Origin: Nitrospinae bacterium CG11_big_fil_rev_8_21_14_0_20_45_15
GTDB lineage: Bacteria > Nitrospinota > Nitrospinia > Nitrospinales > VA-1
Assembly (NCBI GenBank): GCA_002787235.1
Contig: PCWG01000035.1
Span: 165,109-217,893, forward strand
Direction of reading: 5' to 3'
Length of the DNA stretch: 52,785 nt
Shown: positions 42,358-51,302 of the stretch, piece after piece
How positions within the stretch are numbered: the first letter of the stretch is position 1
Layout of the letters: the number at the start of each line of letters is the position of its first letter
Made by a program: the position numbers and the translations under genes
The notes under the pieces: generated by a model
Told to the model about the DNA's origin: nothing
Seen by the model: only the letters and a program-made list of their open reading frames with translations
The model's database searches: none

Positions 42358-43089
42358 ATGCGGTTGACCTTGGTTGTTCTAGCGATATTTTCGTTTTCTG
42401 CTTTCCCCACTCCCATTCATGCCGGAACCTTTGCGTCATTTGATTCTATTCTTGTAAGGTTTGCCCTGTCTGCCCCCTCTCCGAATCTTCCGGAAGGTAT
42501 TACCCAAAATTCTGCAGGCGTGACCATCCGTTTTCACCATCAAACACTGGAAGCAGTCCTGCAAAAAATTTCCAATCAAACAGGCATCAAATTTCATTTA
42601 AACTACCCAGTCTCTGAAACACCGATCCAGATCGATATCACCGCTCCTGACTGGCGTCAGGCCATCAATGCACTTCTGGGTAATCAAAGCCGATTGGAGT
42701 TCTGGACAGGTGATCCATCCACCAGCAAGTTTTGGTTGATGGAGGGAAGTCTGTACGATGTGGAGAGCGTGAAAAAATTCAATAAACGCGAAGAAACGGT
42801 CTCGGCTAGCGGGAAAAATCGCCCGGCGAATCCAAATAAAGTGCCGGCAGATGCCACTCAAAAAACGATGTCAATTCTCCCGCCACATATTCTTTTTGAT
42901 CCGGGTCTCTTACTGTATCTGAAATCGGTGGGAATTGCATTACCGATAGAATTTCAAATGAGATTCGAACCGGTGCTGGAAGGATTGCCAGAGGACTACC
43001 CTATTTCTCAACTCGTTTTATCGGACCCGCAATTCAAGACATTCATCGAATATCTGGAATCCATTGGAATTGAGCCTCCAAAAAGCTAA
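42358..43089 (+). CDS. secreted protein with STN-like domain, 243 aa
   Basis: Signal peptide 1-22 (LTLVVLAIFSFSAFPTPIHAG). Residues about 54-125 (GVTIRFHHQTLEAVLQKISNQTG ... DITAPDWRQAINALLGNQ) match the short N-terminal STN pattern of secretins and TonB-dependent receptors, a beta-alpha-beta signalling or docking fold. Two similar C-terminal segments (LYLKSVGIALPIEF and FIEYLESIGIEPPKS) end the protein. No secretin or receptor barrel follows, so it is a free-standing STN protein. It lies after the adhesin terminator and before the adhesin paralogue, all on the plus strand, and may help export or assembly, which is inference. Confidence 0.75.
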   Translation: MRLTLVVLAIFSFSAFPTPIHAGTFASFDSILVRFALSAPSPNLPEGITQNSAGVTIRFHHQTLEAVLQKISNQTGIKFHLNYPVSETPIQIDITAPDWRQAINALLGNQSRLEFWTGDPSTSKFWLMEGSLYDVESVKKFNKREETVSASGKNRPANPNKVPADATQKTMSILPPHILFDPGLLLYLKSVGIALPIEFQMRFEPVLEGLPEDYPISQLVLSDPQFKTFIEYLESIGIEPPKS

Positions 43090-43210
43090 ACTAGAATGCA
43101 TTCACGCCATTAAAAAATGCGCGGAAAAGATTTGAAGCCACTCATTTTACCAGAACTTTTTAAATAACTTTACCTCGCGTGACTTGTTTTCCGGTCGCCA
43201 CCCTATAGAT

Positions 43211-44239
43211 ATGCTAAAGCAAATTTTAATATTCCTGTTCGGTTGCACGCTGATGCAAAATAATGCCTTGGCCCAAGCATCTGTATTGCAGGCAAATGCC
43301 GGGCCAGACCTCGTACTGGAGCAGGAAAGCAGAGGTGGAGCCCAAGTCACTCTGAAAGGTTATGTGGAGCTGTCACCGAATTCTCCTCTAACGAATCCCG
43401 AAAACCTGGTTTATATCTGGCAGGGTCCTTTTGGTTCCGTTAAAGGCCAATCTCCCACGGTGATCCTGCCTGCGGGAGTCAACGAAATTTCCCTTGTGGT
43501 GAAAAACGGTGAGATAACATCGTCTCCTGACAAGGCAATCATCACCGTTCAAGATACCGTAGCACCTCGAATATTCATTCCGCCCAATCCAGTGATTTTT
43601 TTTGCCAGCGGACCTAAAGTTCCACTTGTACTCAATAAACCCGCAGTAAGAGACCGTGTGGGGCCGGTAAGGGTGAGCCGCGATGGGCCAAAGGATTTCC
43701 TGCCTGTCGATTCGACCACAGTCATCACTTGGACTGCTATGGATGCGGCAGGTAACCAAAGCTCTGCGACTCAGAAGTTGATCGTTCTCCCTTTTGAGTC
43801 CATCCTCCATGTCCATAGTGTATCGCCGGTCTCTTTCCCTGAGCAAAACGCAGAGAAAAGCGATCTGTTCCATTCACCTACGGAGACAATTTTTCTAAAA
43901 ATAACGGGACAATTTATCACGACCGGCGCAACCGATGGAATCGACATCACTCGTGAAGTGGTAACGGTTGTATTCGGGGAAAATAAAGAAACATTAGCTT
44001 CCGGGTCATTCGTCTCAGCCACTACAAAAGATTCCTATATCTACAAAAGTGAAAACAAGGGAATCCGGGAGATACTATTTCAGGAGGACGGTTCTTTTAC
44101 ACTCTTTGCCGAAGGTTGGGTAGAGGAAGGAAGAAAAGAACCTAAAGTAAAATTCTTTTCTTTTAAAATCGGCAACGACCGAGGTGAGGCCTACTTGCCT
44201 CTGGATAAAAATTGTTCACTGGAATCCCACAGACATTGA
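43211..44239 (+). CDS. secreted PKD/HYR protein, shorter paralogue of the adhesin, 342 aa
   Basis: The frame opens at 43184, but the ATG at 43211 begins a signal peptide (LKQILIFLFGCTLMQNNALA). It has one PKD domain (about 25-115, with IWQGPFGSVKGQSPTVILPAG matching the adhesin's TGPFGTASGATPTVLMPAG), one degenerate HYR domain (about 116-200, VITWTAMDAAGNQSSATQK, its Cys pair lost), and the same C-terminal beta domain (VVTVVFGENKETLASGSFV ... FKIGNDRGEAYL). It lacks the Asp-Lys tracts and the Lys-Ala tail. It is probably a partner or older duplicate of the 852-residue protein. Confidence 0.82.
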   Translation: MLKQILIFLFGCTLMQNNALAQASVLQANAGPDLVLEQESRGGAQVTLKGYVELSPNSPLTNPENLVYIWQGPFGSVKGQSPTVILPAGVNEISLVVKNGEITSSPDKAIITVQDTVAPRIFIPPNPVIFFASGPKVPLVLNKPAVRDRVGPVRVSRDGPKDFLPVDSTTVITWTAMDAAGNQSSATQKLIVLPFESILHVHSVSPVSFPEQNAEKSDLFHSPTETIFLKITGQFITTGATDGIDITREVVTVVFGENKETLASGSFVSATTKDSYIYKSENKGIREILFQEDGSFTLFAEGWVEEGRKEPKVKFFSFKIGNDRGEAYLPLDKNCSLESHRH

Positions 44240-44289
44240 GTAGTTGCTGTATATTGTCAGGCCTGCGGGCTCTTTGAATTGCGTTGGAT

Positions 44290-44883
44290 TTATTTTGCCC
44301 CTTGATCTTCTAAAAACTTTCCAATTTCTTTATGTTTTTTATACAAGGCCCAATACAAGGGGGTTTTCCCATCATCATCTTTGGCATTCAAATCTGCCCC
44401 ATGCGCTATAAGTAAATTCAGCATCTCTTTGTGCCCTTCCCCAGCGGCCCGGTGCAAAGGAGTCGCTCCTTTTTCGCCCCGTGTCTGCACATTGGCCCCC
44501 TTTTGAATCAATAATTCCGCAGTCTCCTGATTCCCCATATATGCGGCCAGATTCAACGCCGATTCGCCCCATTTATTTTGGTGATTGGGATCGGCTCCAT
44601 GATCCAATAAAAGGGCAACCACTTTGGAAAAGTTTCCCCATGAAGCTTTTAAAAGAGCGGTATTGCCATCCTCATCCTGTTCATCGGCCTTGTGTCCTTC
44701 CTTAAGAAGCTTTTCGGTGCTGGCAACATCACCACCACCGGCTCGAATATGTAGCAACGGCACATCCATGTGGGGGATTTCCTCAGACGCATTGCCACTA
44801 TGCCCCAAAGCTTCAAGGGGCAAAACCAACACTGCAAATGCAATAAAATGAAACAGAATACGCATCAATCCCTTATGCATCAT
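44290..44883 (-). CDS. secreted ankyrin-repeat protein
   Basis: About 197 residues. The ATG at 44883 has GGAG six bases upstream; an ATG at 44895 overlaps that Shine-Dalgarno and is less likely. Signal peptide (MRILFHFIAFAVLVLPLEALG), then four to five ankyrin repeats (about 55-195): NTALLKASWGNFSKVVALLLDHGADPN, ALNLAAYMGNQETAELLIQKGANV, TPLHRAAGEGHKEMLNLLIAHGADLN and TPLYWALYKKHKEIGKFLEDQ. It is periplasmic and presumably binds a protein. Bacterial periplasmic ankyrins have been linked to catalase and oxidative stress, but no partner is adjacent. Confidence 0.88.
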   Translation of the reverse strand: MMHKGLMRILFHFIAFAVLVLPLEALGHSGNASEEIPHMDVPLLHIRAGGGDVASTEKLLKEGHKADEQDEDGNTALLKASWGNFSKVVALLLDHGADPNHQNKWGESALNLAAYMGNQETAELLIQKGANVQTRGEKGATPLHRAAGEGHKEMLNLLIAHGADLNAKDDDGKTPLYWALYKKHKEIGKFLEDQGAK

Positions 44884-44980
44884 TACAATCTCCATTTTTT
44901 ACTTCTCTCGTGTTTAGGAAGTAACGATCAAAAAATACAGTTCAAATTCTCACAAAGTTTTCTCCTATCAAGGGCGACTT

Positions 44981-45502
44981 TTAAGAGTTACTTTCTGACT
45001 TGTCATCGGTCTGTGGATTGGTGGTTTCGGACTTCTCGTTGAATTTTCGAATGCGCTCGGTCCTCTCTTTTTTCATGATGACCAGAGCCCCTTCTGTCAT
45101 CAGGCCAAAAAACCAAAGTGTGGTGAAAGCGATGATCCACAAAAACACCATATTGAACCAATACTGATAGGGTGTGTAATCGATTGAAACATGAATCATG
45201 GCTCGGATCTTGTCGCGATCCGCTTCTGATTTTTCAAGAAAACTTTTATAAAAAGGGTGTCTCTTTTGCTCGGCATATTCTTTCATCTCATCTCTGGGCA
45301 ATGCGATAAAAACCGAAACATCCCTACTATTTTCTTTGAAAAATATCCGCATCTTTTGCACCTCCTTGGAATCAGGAGGATGGGTGGCGACATACCACAC
45401 CACAATAGCTGTTGAAACAATGATCGAAATCCAGAAGGAAATCCGACTCATCAACTTCCGGTTTTTTTCACTTTCGTCGTCTTCGATCGAACTGATTTCC
45501 AT
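44981..45502 (-). CDS. two-helix membrane protein, 173 aa
   Basis: Helices at about 22-42 (ISFWISIIVSTAIVVWYVA) and 117-140 (FNMVFLWIIAFTTLWFFGL) flank a basic periplasmic or extracytoplasmic loop of about 70 residues (NSRDVSVFIALPRDEMKEY). Both termini are charged, Asp/Glu-rich and Lys-rich, and should face the cytoplasm. No family recognised. It is divergent from the MFS gene and stands alone. Confidence 0.7.
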   Translation of the reverse strand: MEISSIEDDESEKNRKLMSRISFWISIIVSTAIVVWYVATHPPDSKEVQKMRIFFKENSRDVSVFIALPRDEMKEYAEQKRHPFYKSFLEKSEADRDKIRAMIHVSIDYTPYQYWFNMVFLWIIAFTTLWFFGLMTEGALVIMKKERTERIRKFNEKSETTNPQTDDKSESNS

Positions 45503-45605
45503 TCTTTAAATTACTCCCCTCATTGATTTTAAAATGGTCTATTATACCTGTTGTCTTGCCTCGCTTCCAAGTGCGTAATATCGAATCATTCCCATAGAAC
45601 AACCC

Positions 45606-46850
45606 ATGATTGCCAATCGCAGTGACAGTTATCTTGCCATTATAAAAAAGAACCGATCTTTTCGATACCTTTGGTACGGACAAGTCGTCTCTGAACTGGG
45701 AGATTGGCTCAACAGTATTGCCATATACACTCTTATCCTTGAAGTCAGTAACTCGAGCATGGCTCTGGCGGGTGTAATGATGGCAAAGTTGCTTCCTATC
45801 GTAGTGATAAGCCCGATTGCGGGGGTTGTCATCGACCGTTTTGACCGTAAATGGGTGATGATTGCATCCGACCTCGGACGATTTGTTATCGTTTTGGGAT
45901 TTCTAACGGTGGACGGTCCCGAAGACATTGTCATTGTTTTTATCTTAACGCTTTTGTCAACGGCACTCACAGGTTTTTTTGAGCCTGCGAGAAGTGCCAT
46001 CATCCCATCTCTGATTCCCAGAAAAAATCTGGTCGCGGCCAATGCACTGAGTGGTTCTACCTGGTCGGTCATGCTGGCCTTTGGCGCGGCCATGGGAGGG
46101 TTGATCGTGAGCATTGCAGGAATTCGAACGGCTTTCATCATCGACGCATTCACTTTTTTGCTTTCGGCCTTTCTCTTATTCAATCTCCCTTCAAATGCAC
46201 CCGGTTTAAAAAAAGATGAGCTTGCAAACGGCTGGTCCAATTTACGCGACGGTCTGCGCTATCTATTGGCCGAGCCGGTTATTCTGGTCCTCACATTGCT
46301 CAAGTCGGGTTTGGCTCTGGCTGGAGGAATAATGACCCTCATCCCTCTTTACGCAAATCAATTGTATTCCAAACCAGAAAAAATATCGTTGGCCATAGGA
46401 ATATTATACTCAGCCCGAGGGCTGGGTGCCGCTATCGGGCCACCCCTGGCTCGAAAAATTTTTGGTGATTCGCCAAAGGCATTGCAGGTATGTATTGGAG
46501 CCAGTTTTATTTTGGGAGCGGTTTGTTATTACCTGTTCGCCTTGTCTGCAAATTTATGGAGTGCCTCATTAGCACTCGGACTGGCAACCTTGTTCGGGTC
46601 CATTGTCTGGGTCTATAGCACCGCCCTGATTCATCTGGAAGCCCCCAACCACTATCTAGGGCGAATTTTCAGTGTCGAGCTGGGCTTGTTGACATTGATC
46701 ATGGGGTTGAGCAACTGGGCCGTCGGAATCGGTATCGACCAATTTGCAATGTCTGTATCGACGACCGCGATGTGGATTGCGGGGATCATCGCCATTCCAG
46801 GCTTTTTATGGGGAGGATTTATCTGGCTACTTCAACACCGCAAAGGCTAA
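45606..46850 (+). CDS. MFS transporter (MFS_3/EntS-like)
   Basis: A 414-residue protein with about 12 hydrophobic helices. The start FRYLWYGQVVSELGDWLNSIAIYTLIL is typical of the MFS_3 group containing EntS and related efflux proteins. The loop 2-3 motif reads VVIDRFDRKWVMIASDLGRF, and PARSAIIPSLIPRKNLVAANALS is characteristic of that group. It probably exports a small molecule by proton antiport. No siderophore or antibiotic genes are adjacent, so the substrate is unknown. Confidence 0.88.
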   Translation: MIANRSDSYLAIIKKNRSFRYLWYGQVVSELGDWLNSIAIYTLILEVSNSSMALAGVMMAKLLPIVVISPIAGVVIDRFDRKWVMIASDLGRFVIVLGFLTVDGPEDIVIVFILTLLSTALTGFFEPARSAIIPSLIPRKNLVAANALSGSTWSVMLAFGAAMGGLIVSIAGIRTAFIIDAFTFLLSAFLLFNLPSNAPGLKKDELANGWSNLRDGLRYLLAEPVILVLTLLKSGLALAGGIMTLIPLYANQLYSKPEKISLAIGILYSARGLGAAIGPPLARKIFGDSPKALQVCIGASFILGAVCYYLFALSANLWSASLALGLATLFGSIVWVYSTALIHLEAPNHYLGRIFSVELGLLTLIMGLSNWAVGIGIDQFAMSVSTTAMWIAGIIAIPGFLWGGFIWLLQHRKG

Positions 46851-46891
46851 AACGTACGGAAACAAGCAAATTTTTTCTCGCTTGGATACAT

Positions 46892-47233
46892 TCAAGGGGT
46901 CTTCGTATAATAATCGGCCAGTGATTTGCCGATATCATAATGATGTGTGAAATTGAGAGGATTGTCTTGCTTTTGCGCCCATTGATAAGCCTCTTCTACG
47001 GCAGAATCTTGCCCCAGAGCGTGCAAGACGCCAACCGAAAGATAACTCGCGCTCAAATCAAATGATTTGGAAAAATCTATCACAATGGCGAGCATTTCCT
47101 GCATTTCCGACTCATTCAAAGAACGATATTTTTCGACAAGATTCTTTATATTCAGTTCGCCGTAGGTATTGATATAAGTCGCCCCTATTCCCGGCTCGCT
47201 ATACAGGTGTTGAACTTCTTCTGATAAAGACAT
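46892..47233 (-). CDS. hypothetical protein, 113 aa
   Basis: A small soluble helical protein with no signal peptide, no membrane helix and no Cys. Segments such as LGQDSAVEEAYQWAQKQ resemble TPR-like helices, but there are too few for a firm call. It lies between the MFS transporter (convergent) and def (same strand, 76 bp downstream of def). Family unknown. Confidence 0.65.
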   Translation of the reverse strand: MSLSEEVQHLYSEPGIGATYINTYGELNIKNLVEKYRSLNESEMQEMLAIVIDFSKSFDLSASYLSVGVLHALGQDSAVEEAYQWAQKQDNPLNFTHHYDIGKSLADYYTKTP

Positions 47234-47309
47234 GTTTTAAGCCCCTGGCACACTCGTTACAATCTCAAAACGTGTGGCCTAAAATTTTTTCAAGCAAACA
47301 CAAAATTCA

Positions 47310-47864
47310 TCAAACTTCGACCGTGTCATCTGCCACCCAGAAAGTTTCAAATTCTTTCACATAAGACAATTGAGTGAGGTCCGTCATCCGGTCCAGAAAC
47401 ACTTTACCGATCAAATGATCTGTTTCATGTTGAATAACCACCGACTCGAAGCCCTCTGCAAGAATAGAAACAGCTTGGCCTTCCCGGTCAAAACCGTCCA
47501 GACGAAGGGTTCGGGAACGCGCGACCTTCCCGCGAAAATCATCCAAACTCAAACATCCTTCCCATCCCATGACCGTTTCTTCACTCAACTCGGACAAACG
47601 TGGGTTGACCAATACCGTCAATGGAATTGTCGGTCGATCGGGATAACGCTCATTCCCCTCGCATTCATAAACAACGATCTGCAAAGAGCGTGAGACCTGC
47701 GGTGCCGCCAACCCTGCACCATTGGCATCTCGCATGGTTTCAATCATATCGTCGATCAATTGCTGCAGTTCACTTCCCGGACGCGTCAACTCATTCAAGT
47801 CTACAGGTTGGGCCTGTTGACGTAAAACAGGATTGCCAAGTCTCGCAATTTCAAGAATCGCCAT
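47310..47864 (-). CDS. def: peptide deformylase
   Basis: Removes the formyl group from nascent N-terminal methionine. The 184-residue enzyme has its three motifs intact: G-A-G-L-A-A-P-Q (49-56), E-G-C104-L-S and Q-H146-E147-T-D-H150, giving the Cys-His-His metal site with the catalytic Glu. No fmt gene follows, unlike in E. coli. The other strand of the 220-bp upstream region holds the HU promoter. Confidence 0.96.
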   Translation of the reverse strand: MAILEIARLGNPVLRQQAQPVDLNELTRPGSELQQLIDDMIETMRDANGAGLAAPQVSRSLQIVVYECEGNERYPDRPTIPLTVLVNPRLSELSEETVMGWEGCLSLDDFRGKVARSRTLRLDGFDREGQAVSILAEGFESVVIQHETDHLIGKVFLDRMTDLTQLSYVKEFETFWVADDTVEV

Positions 47865-48015
47865 AATATAACCTGAATTTTATAACCAAAAATGAAAATT
47901 CAAAAGCAAAACAATGCTTCAATGTAGTACTGAATAATAACATCTAAACACTATTTTGAAAATGATCAAAACCCCGTTTGCTCCCATATTGTCGCTAAAT
48001 TTCGGTTTTTTTATA

Positions 48016-48044
48016 TTGACATTATTCCTGTATTTTTTGATAAT
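48016..48044 (+). promoter_or_regulatory. promoter of the HU gene
   Basis: TTGACA (48016-48021) is followed after 17 bp by GATAAT (48039-48044), five of six matches. Transcription would start near 48051, giving a leader of about 35 nt that includes AAGGAGGGG. Confidence 0.8.
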
Positions 48045-48084
48045 GCAGATGCCGGATAACCTAAATTAAGAAGGAGGGGATACC

Positions 48085-48363
48085 TTGACCAAAGATGAAT
48101 TGATCACCGCTGTTATTAAGAACTGCAAGGATCAGGAGCTTACAAAAAGATTAGCCGCTGATGTGGTAGACGCAACATTTGATACCATTTCCAAGGCAAT
48201 CAAGAAGGAAAAAAGATACTCCTATCCAGGCTTCGGAACATTTACCGTAAGACTCCGTAAAGCTAGAAAAGGACGTAATCCACAAACCGGGGAAGAAATA
48301 AAAATTAAAGCGAGCAAGACTGTTGGATTCAAACCTGCACCAACTTTAAAGAACATTTTGTAA
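48085..48363 (+). CDS. HU-family DNA-binding protein
   Basis: A 92-residue nucleoid protein. It begins at TTG 48085, preceded by a strong AAGGAGGGG. Motifs are TKDELITAVIKN, the GFGTFTVRLRKARKGRNPQTGEEI arm with the conserved Pro that intercalates into DNA, and the C-terminal TVGFKPAPTLKNIL. It bends DNA as a dimer. Alternatively it could be an IHF subunit, but the RNPQTGEEI arm and KPAP end read as HU. Near-consensus promoter and strong ribosome site suggest high expression. Confidence 0.94.
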   Translation: MTKDELITAVIKNCKDQELTKRLAADVVDATFDTISKAIKKEKRYSYPGFGTFTVRLRKARKGRNPQTGEEIKIKASKTVGFKPAPTLKNIL

Positions 48364-48382
48364 GAAAAATAGAGTTCGCAAT

Positions 48383-48414
48383 AAACGCCTCTCTTTTAAG
48401 GGAGGCGTTTTTTT
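48383..48414 (+). terminator. intrinsic terminator of the HU gene
   Basis: AAACGCCTC (48383-48391) pairs with GAGGCGTTT (48402-48410), followed by a T-run to 48414. The convergent FimV-like gene ends at 48418, so the hairpin may serve both strands. Confidence 0.9.
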
Positions 48415-48417
48415 GCA

Positions 48418-50442
48418 TCAAGGTTGAATCACTTCATAAGTGATTTGAAGTTTTCGTAATTCCAACCCCATCTTTTCTGCAGATTTTTTATCCGCAAACG
48501 CACCGAGCATCACCTGAAATTCAATGTTGTCGAATCCTTCTTTACTTTTCGCAAGCAAATAGCTCGAATATCCTTTTGCCAGCAATTCAGAGGCTTTCCC
48601 GATTGCCTCTTCCTCCCGGCTGTATGTACCCACTTTTAACGAATAAGGAAGATCCCAGGGAGAAGCGTTAATACCTCTTAGCTTGAGAACACTCACTTGC
48701 CTCTCGGCTGTATCGCTATCCCTGAAACGCCCCATAAAAAGCCTGAAAACTTTTTTGTCTTCGCTAAAGTAATAGGGGGAAATATACGTTTCAATTCCTG
48801 CTTTTTTGAGATTCCGCCATCCGTCTAAAGCATCCTCCCAATTTTTGTGACTGGATAAATAAATCACGTAGGGAATTCCTGAAGCTCCATCTTTCTGAAT
48901 AGAAAATTTTTGTTTTTTTTCTGCATCATCTATATTTCGAAAACTTTTTCCAAGTGAAAAGAGCTCATCCTGAACTTTCCACTCGCCTTCTTCAGCAACC
49001 AAATGAATTTCTTTTTCACCTATACTGTTTAGTGATGTGGAGGAAAACTCCTGATCAAAAAAAACACCAGGACCATCGGGTAATAAAGTCAAATAAGTAT
49101 TTCCTATCGACAGATGAACATCTTTATATCGATGGAATACAGCTTCTTTGTAGTTTTTTGTTCCAGCGGAAGTTCTCTTTGAAAACAATCTCCAGTGACC
49201 TTCCCAATCGGCACGCTCCCAGGTAGAACGCCATTCCTTCAACACAGAAAATGTTTGTGTGAGTGAAAGATGTTCAAAGAGGAAAGCGGGTGACGGCTTC
49301 AAATCAAAAGTGCGAAACGAGTGATCCGCTTCTCTTAAATATTTCCACTCTAGCAATTGGTTTTCAAAAACCTGCGAAGCTTCTTCTTCAGAAACACTTC
49401 GCAAGAGTTCCTCTAAATTATCCGTCCTTAATGTACTATGGACTTTCAGCCCACTCATATTTCCGAAAATAAAACTGTCCCTATTGGCCATCCAAAGTGC
49501 GACGGCAACTCGCTTGATGCCCGCATTCTGATCTATTTTTTTTGCAATGATGGACAAATTTTCGCCCCGGCGGACGGTCCATACTTTTAGATCATCGGTT
49601 TTTTTCAATTTACCCAAGGGTATTTCTTTCGTTGAAGCAGGCGTTGTAGATTTTACAGATTCCAAAACTTTTGCAGGAAGAGATGTCAGTTGTCCCGGTG
49701 GTAACTTGGGGGAAATACCCTTCGTTGCGGTCAGCTGAGTCGGGAACTCTCTCGTCAACAAGGAAGCAGGCTTTTGACTCGTGATAACGGTATAAGCGTC
49801 AAAAGATCCCGGTGCTTCAAGCTCTACAATCCGCAACGGTTTCTCGACAGAAACATCATGCTGTAACGGAGTGGGCTCTTTCACTATTTTTTCTTCGTTT
49901 GGTGAAACTTCTGCCGAAAGCACCGGAACGGGAATATTTTTTTCTTCCTCAACTCCTTTAGTGGACAACACTGCGGTGGATTCTTTTTTGTCAGGCTTTT
50001 TTAAGGAAAGATCGTTTTCCGAGGAAGAACCTCCCAGTGACAAGCTACTCTGAAAATCGACCGCAATTAAGTAAGATTCCAACAAAGTCCCGCCATTGTG
50101 GCTGGCTTTTAATATCAGGTGAAAGGAGGGATAAAATAACGCAGAGCTGGAAGCAATTTGAGCTAGAACAGAATTAGCAGTCAATCGACGGATTTCGACG
50201 ATCTCCAATTCATCAAGTATCGCAGGGCGTTCGAATTGTAATCTTTGGTAATCTTCTCGACTGCCAATTTCAATCTCAACCACACCACCCACTTCATGAA
50301 ATAGTTCCACTTCAGCAAGAAAGGGGCCTCCAAATTGACTGAGCAGGCGGATTTCACCAAAAGAAAACGCATGACACAAAGCTACATTTCCAACAAATAT
50401 TGCCCAGAAAAATACACACCAGCGAAAAACTTTCAGCTTCAT
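48418..50442 (-). CDS. FimV-like envelope protein with LysM and two SPOR repeats, 674 aa
   Basis: The frame opens at 50568, but the ATG at 50442 begins the signal peptide (MKLKVFRWCVFFWAIFVGNVALCHA). The order is a FimV-type N-terminal domain (about 27-130, FGEIRLLSQFGGPFLAEVELF), a Ser/Pro-rich linker, a FimV-core LysM (about 287-339, VWTVRRGENLSIIAKKI then ALWMANRDSFIFGN), an NTF2-like domain (about 395-500) and two SPOR-like repeats (about 525-600 and 605-674). LysM and SPOR both bind peptidoglycan. In FimV the C-terminus is cytoplasmic with TPRs; here it is replaced by SPOR modules, an unusual fusion. Probably a periplasmic, wall-bound scaffold. Confidence 0.85.
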   Translation of the reverse strand: MKLKVFRWCVFFWAIFVGNVALCHAFSFGEIRLLSQFGGPFLAEVELFHEVGGVVEIEIGSREDYQRLQFERPAILDELEIVEIRRLTANSVLAQIASSSALFYPSFHLILKASHNGGTLLESYLIAVDFQSSLSLGGSSSENDLSLKKPDKKESTAVLSTKGVEEEKNIPVPVLSAEVSPNEEKIVKEPTPLQHDVSVEKPLRIVELEAPGSFDAYTVITSQKPASLLTREFPTQLTATKGISPKLPPGQLTSLPAKVLESVKSTTPASTKEIPLGKLKKTDDLKVWTVRRGENLSIIAKKIDQNAGIKRVAVALWMANRDSFIFGNMSGLKVHSTLRTDNLEELLRSVSEEEASQVFENQLLEWKYLREADHSFRTFDLKPSPAFLFEHLSLTQTFSVLKEWRSTWERADWEGHWRLFSKRTSAGTKNYKEAVFHRYKDVHLSIGNTYLTLLPDGPGVFFDQEFSSTSLNSIGEKEIHLVAEEGEWKVQDELFSLGKSFRNIDDAEKKQKFSIQKDGASGIPYVIYLSSHKNWEDALDGWRNLKKAGIETYISPYYFSEDKKVFRLFMGRFRDSDTAERQVSVLKLRGINASPWDLPYSLKVGTYSREEEAIGKASELLAKGYSSYLLAKSKEGFDNIEFQVMLGAFADKKSAEKMGLELRKLQITYEVIQP

Positions 50443-50686
50443 AACAAATGGTTTCTTAATGAATATAGGAGTTATTTTTAAAAGTCCATAACCCCTTTCA
50501 GGGAGCAATAAATTTCTAGAGATAAAATATTTTTTGAATGGGTTGGCCTGAAAACTCGGGGTTTGCATTCACAGCACAAACAATTCTTGTGTGTTTAAGA
50601 AAGCAAACTATTGCCTGTGAGATCATAAAAAAGTTAGACGTCCTATAAACGACAAATCATCTGAAGGAAAAAACACAAAAAAATAA

Positions 50687-51148
50687 CTAGGGTGCTTTGG
50701 AATCACTCTCCTTAGAATTCTCTTTTTCAGTTTTTTGTTTTTCAGTTTTTGCTTCGTCTATTGACTTTTTCATAATTTTAAATTGTTCTCTTTCGAAACT
50801 CTTATACAATCCTCGGTTAGCATCATCAGGGCGCCGGGTTTTGCGGAGAAATTGATCGTATATCAAATGCTTCTCAACATAATGACAAATACGACATTCT
50901 TCGGCCTTCTTGAAAACGGTTCGTTTGTAATCCGTCTGCATTAAATGTATATGCTCTGAAGGATCGAAGTCCTTATGGATATGGCAATTCTGGCAATAAG
51001 TACTGATAATCTTATTATTTTTATCCTTATCGTAACTGCCTTTGAAAGCCTCGGTCACTTCAACCTTTGCGCACCCCAGACTTGCAAGCAAACCAAACAC
51101 CAGCAACGCATTTTGTCCATTACTCAGAAAAACCCGGATCAGTTTCAT
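50687..51148 (-). CDS. diheme c-type lipoprotein, 153 aa
   Basis: The lipobox LASLGC (C26) ends the signal peptide. Two CxxCH motifs attach heme: C52-Q-N-C55-H56 and C85-R-I-C88-H89. H58, H66, H68 and H94 are candidate distal ligands. The C-terminus (about 115-153) is a Lys/Glu-rich tail. It is probably a membrane-attached periplasmic electron carrier. It differs from the 88-residue diheme protein at 23469, which uses a membrane helix. Not assigned to a known family. Confidence 0.82.
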   Translation of the reverse strand: MKLIRVFLSNGQNALLVFGLLASLGCAKVEVTEAFKGSYDKDKNNKIISTYCQNCHIHKDFDPSEHIHLMQTDYKRTVFKKAEECRICHYVEKHLIYDQFLRKTRRPDDANRGLYKSFEREQFKIMKKSIDEAKTEKQKTEKENSKESDSKAP

Positions 51149-51302
51149 TTGATTGATTTAAAGTACGTCACAACCTGCATTCAGTGAATGTTCGGTCTCA
51201 GATTATAGAGAAATGGGGGAAATAGAAAATTTCTCCAGGCTTTGGAATTCAACTGAATTCAAGCTTGGATACAGACAAGTCACCCTTGACTGGGCAACTT
51301 GT

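Noticed and set aside
48085-48363. Calling the small DNA-binding protein an IHF subunit
   Set aside because: The arm sequence and C-terminal KPAP end match HU more closely.
50443-50568. 42-residue N-terminal extension of the FimV-like protein
   Set aside because: It would bury the signal peptide, which starts cleanly at the ATG at 50442.
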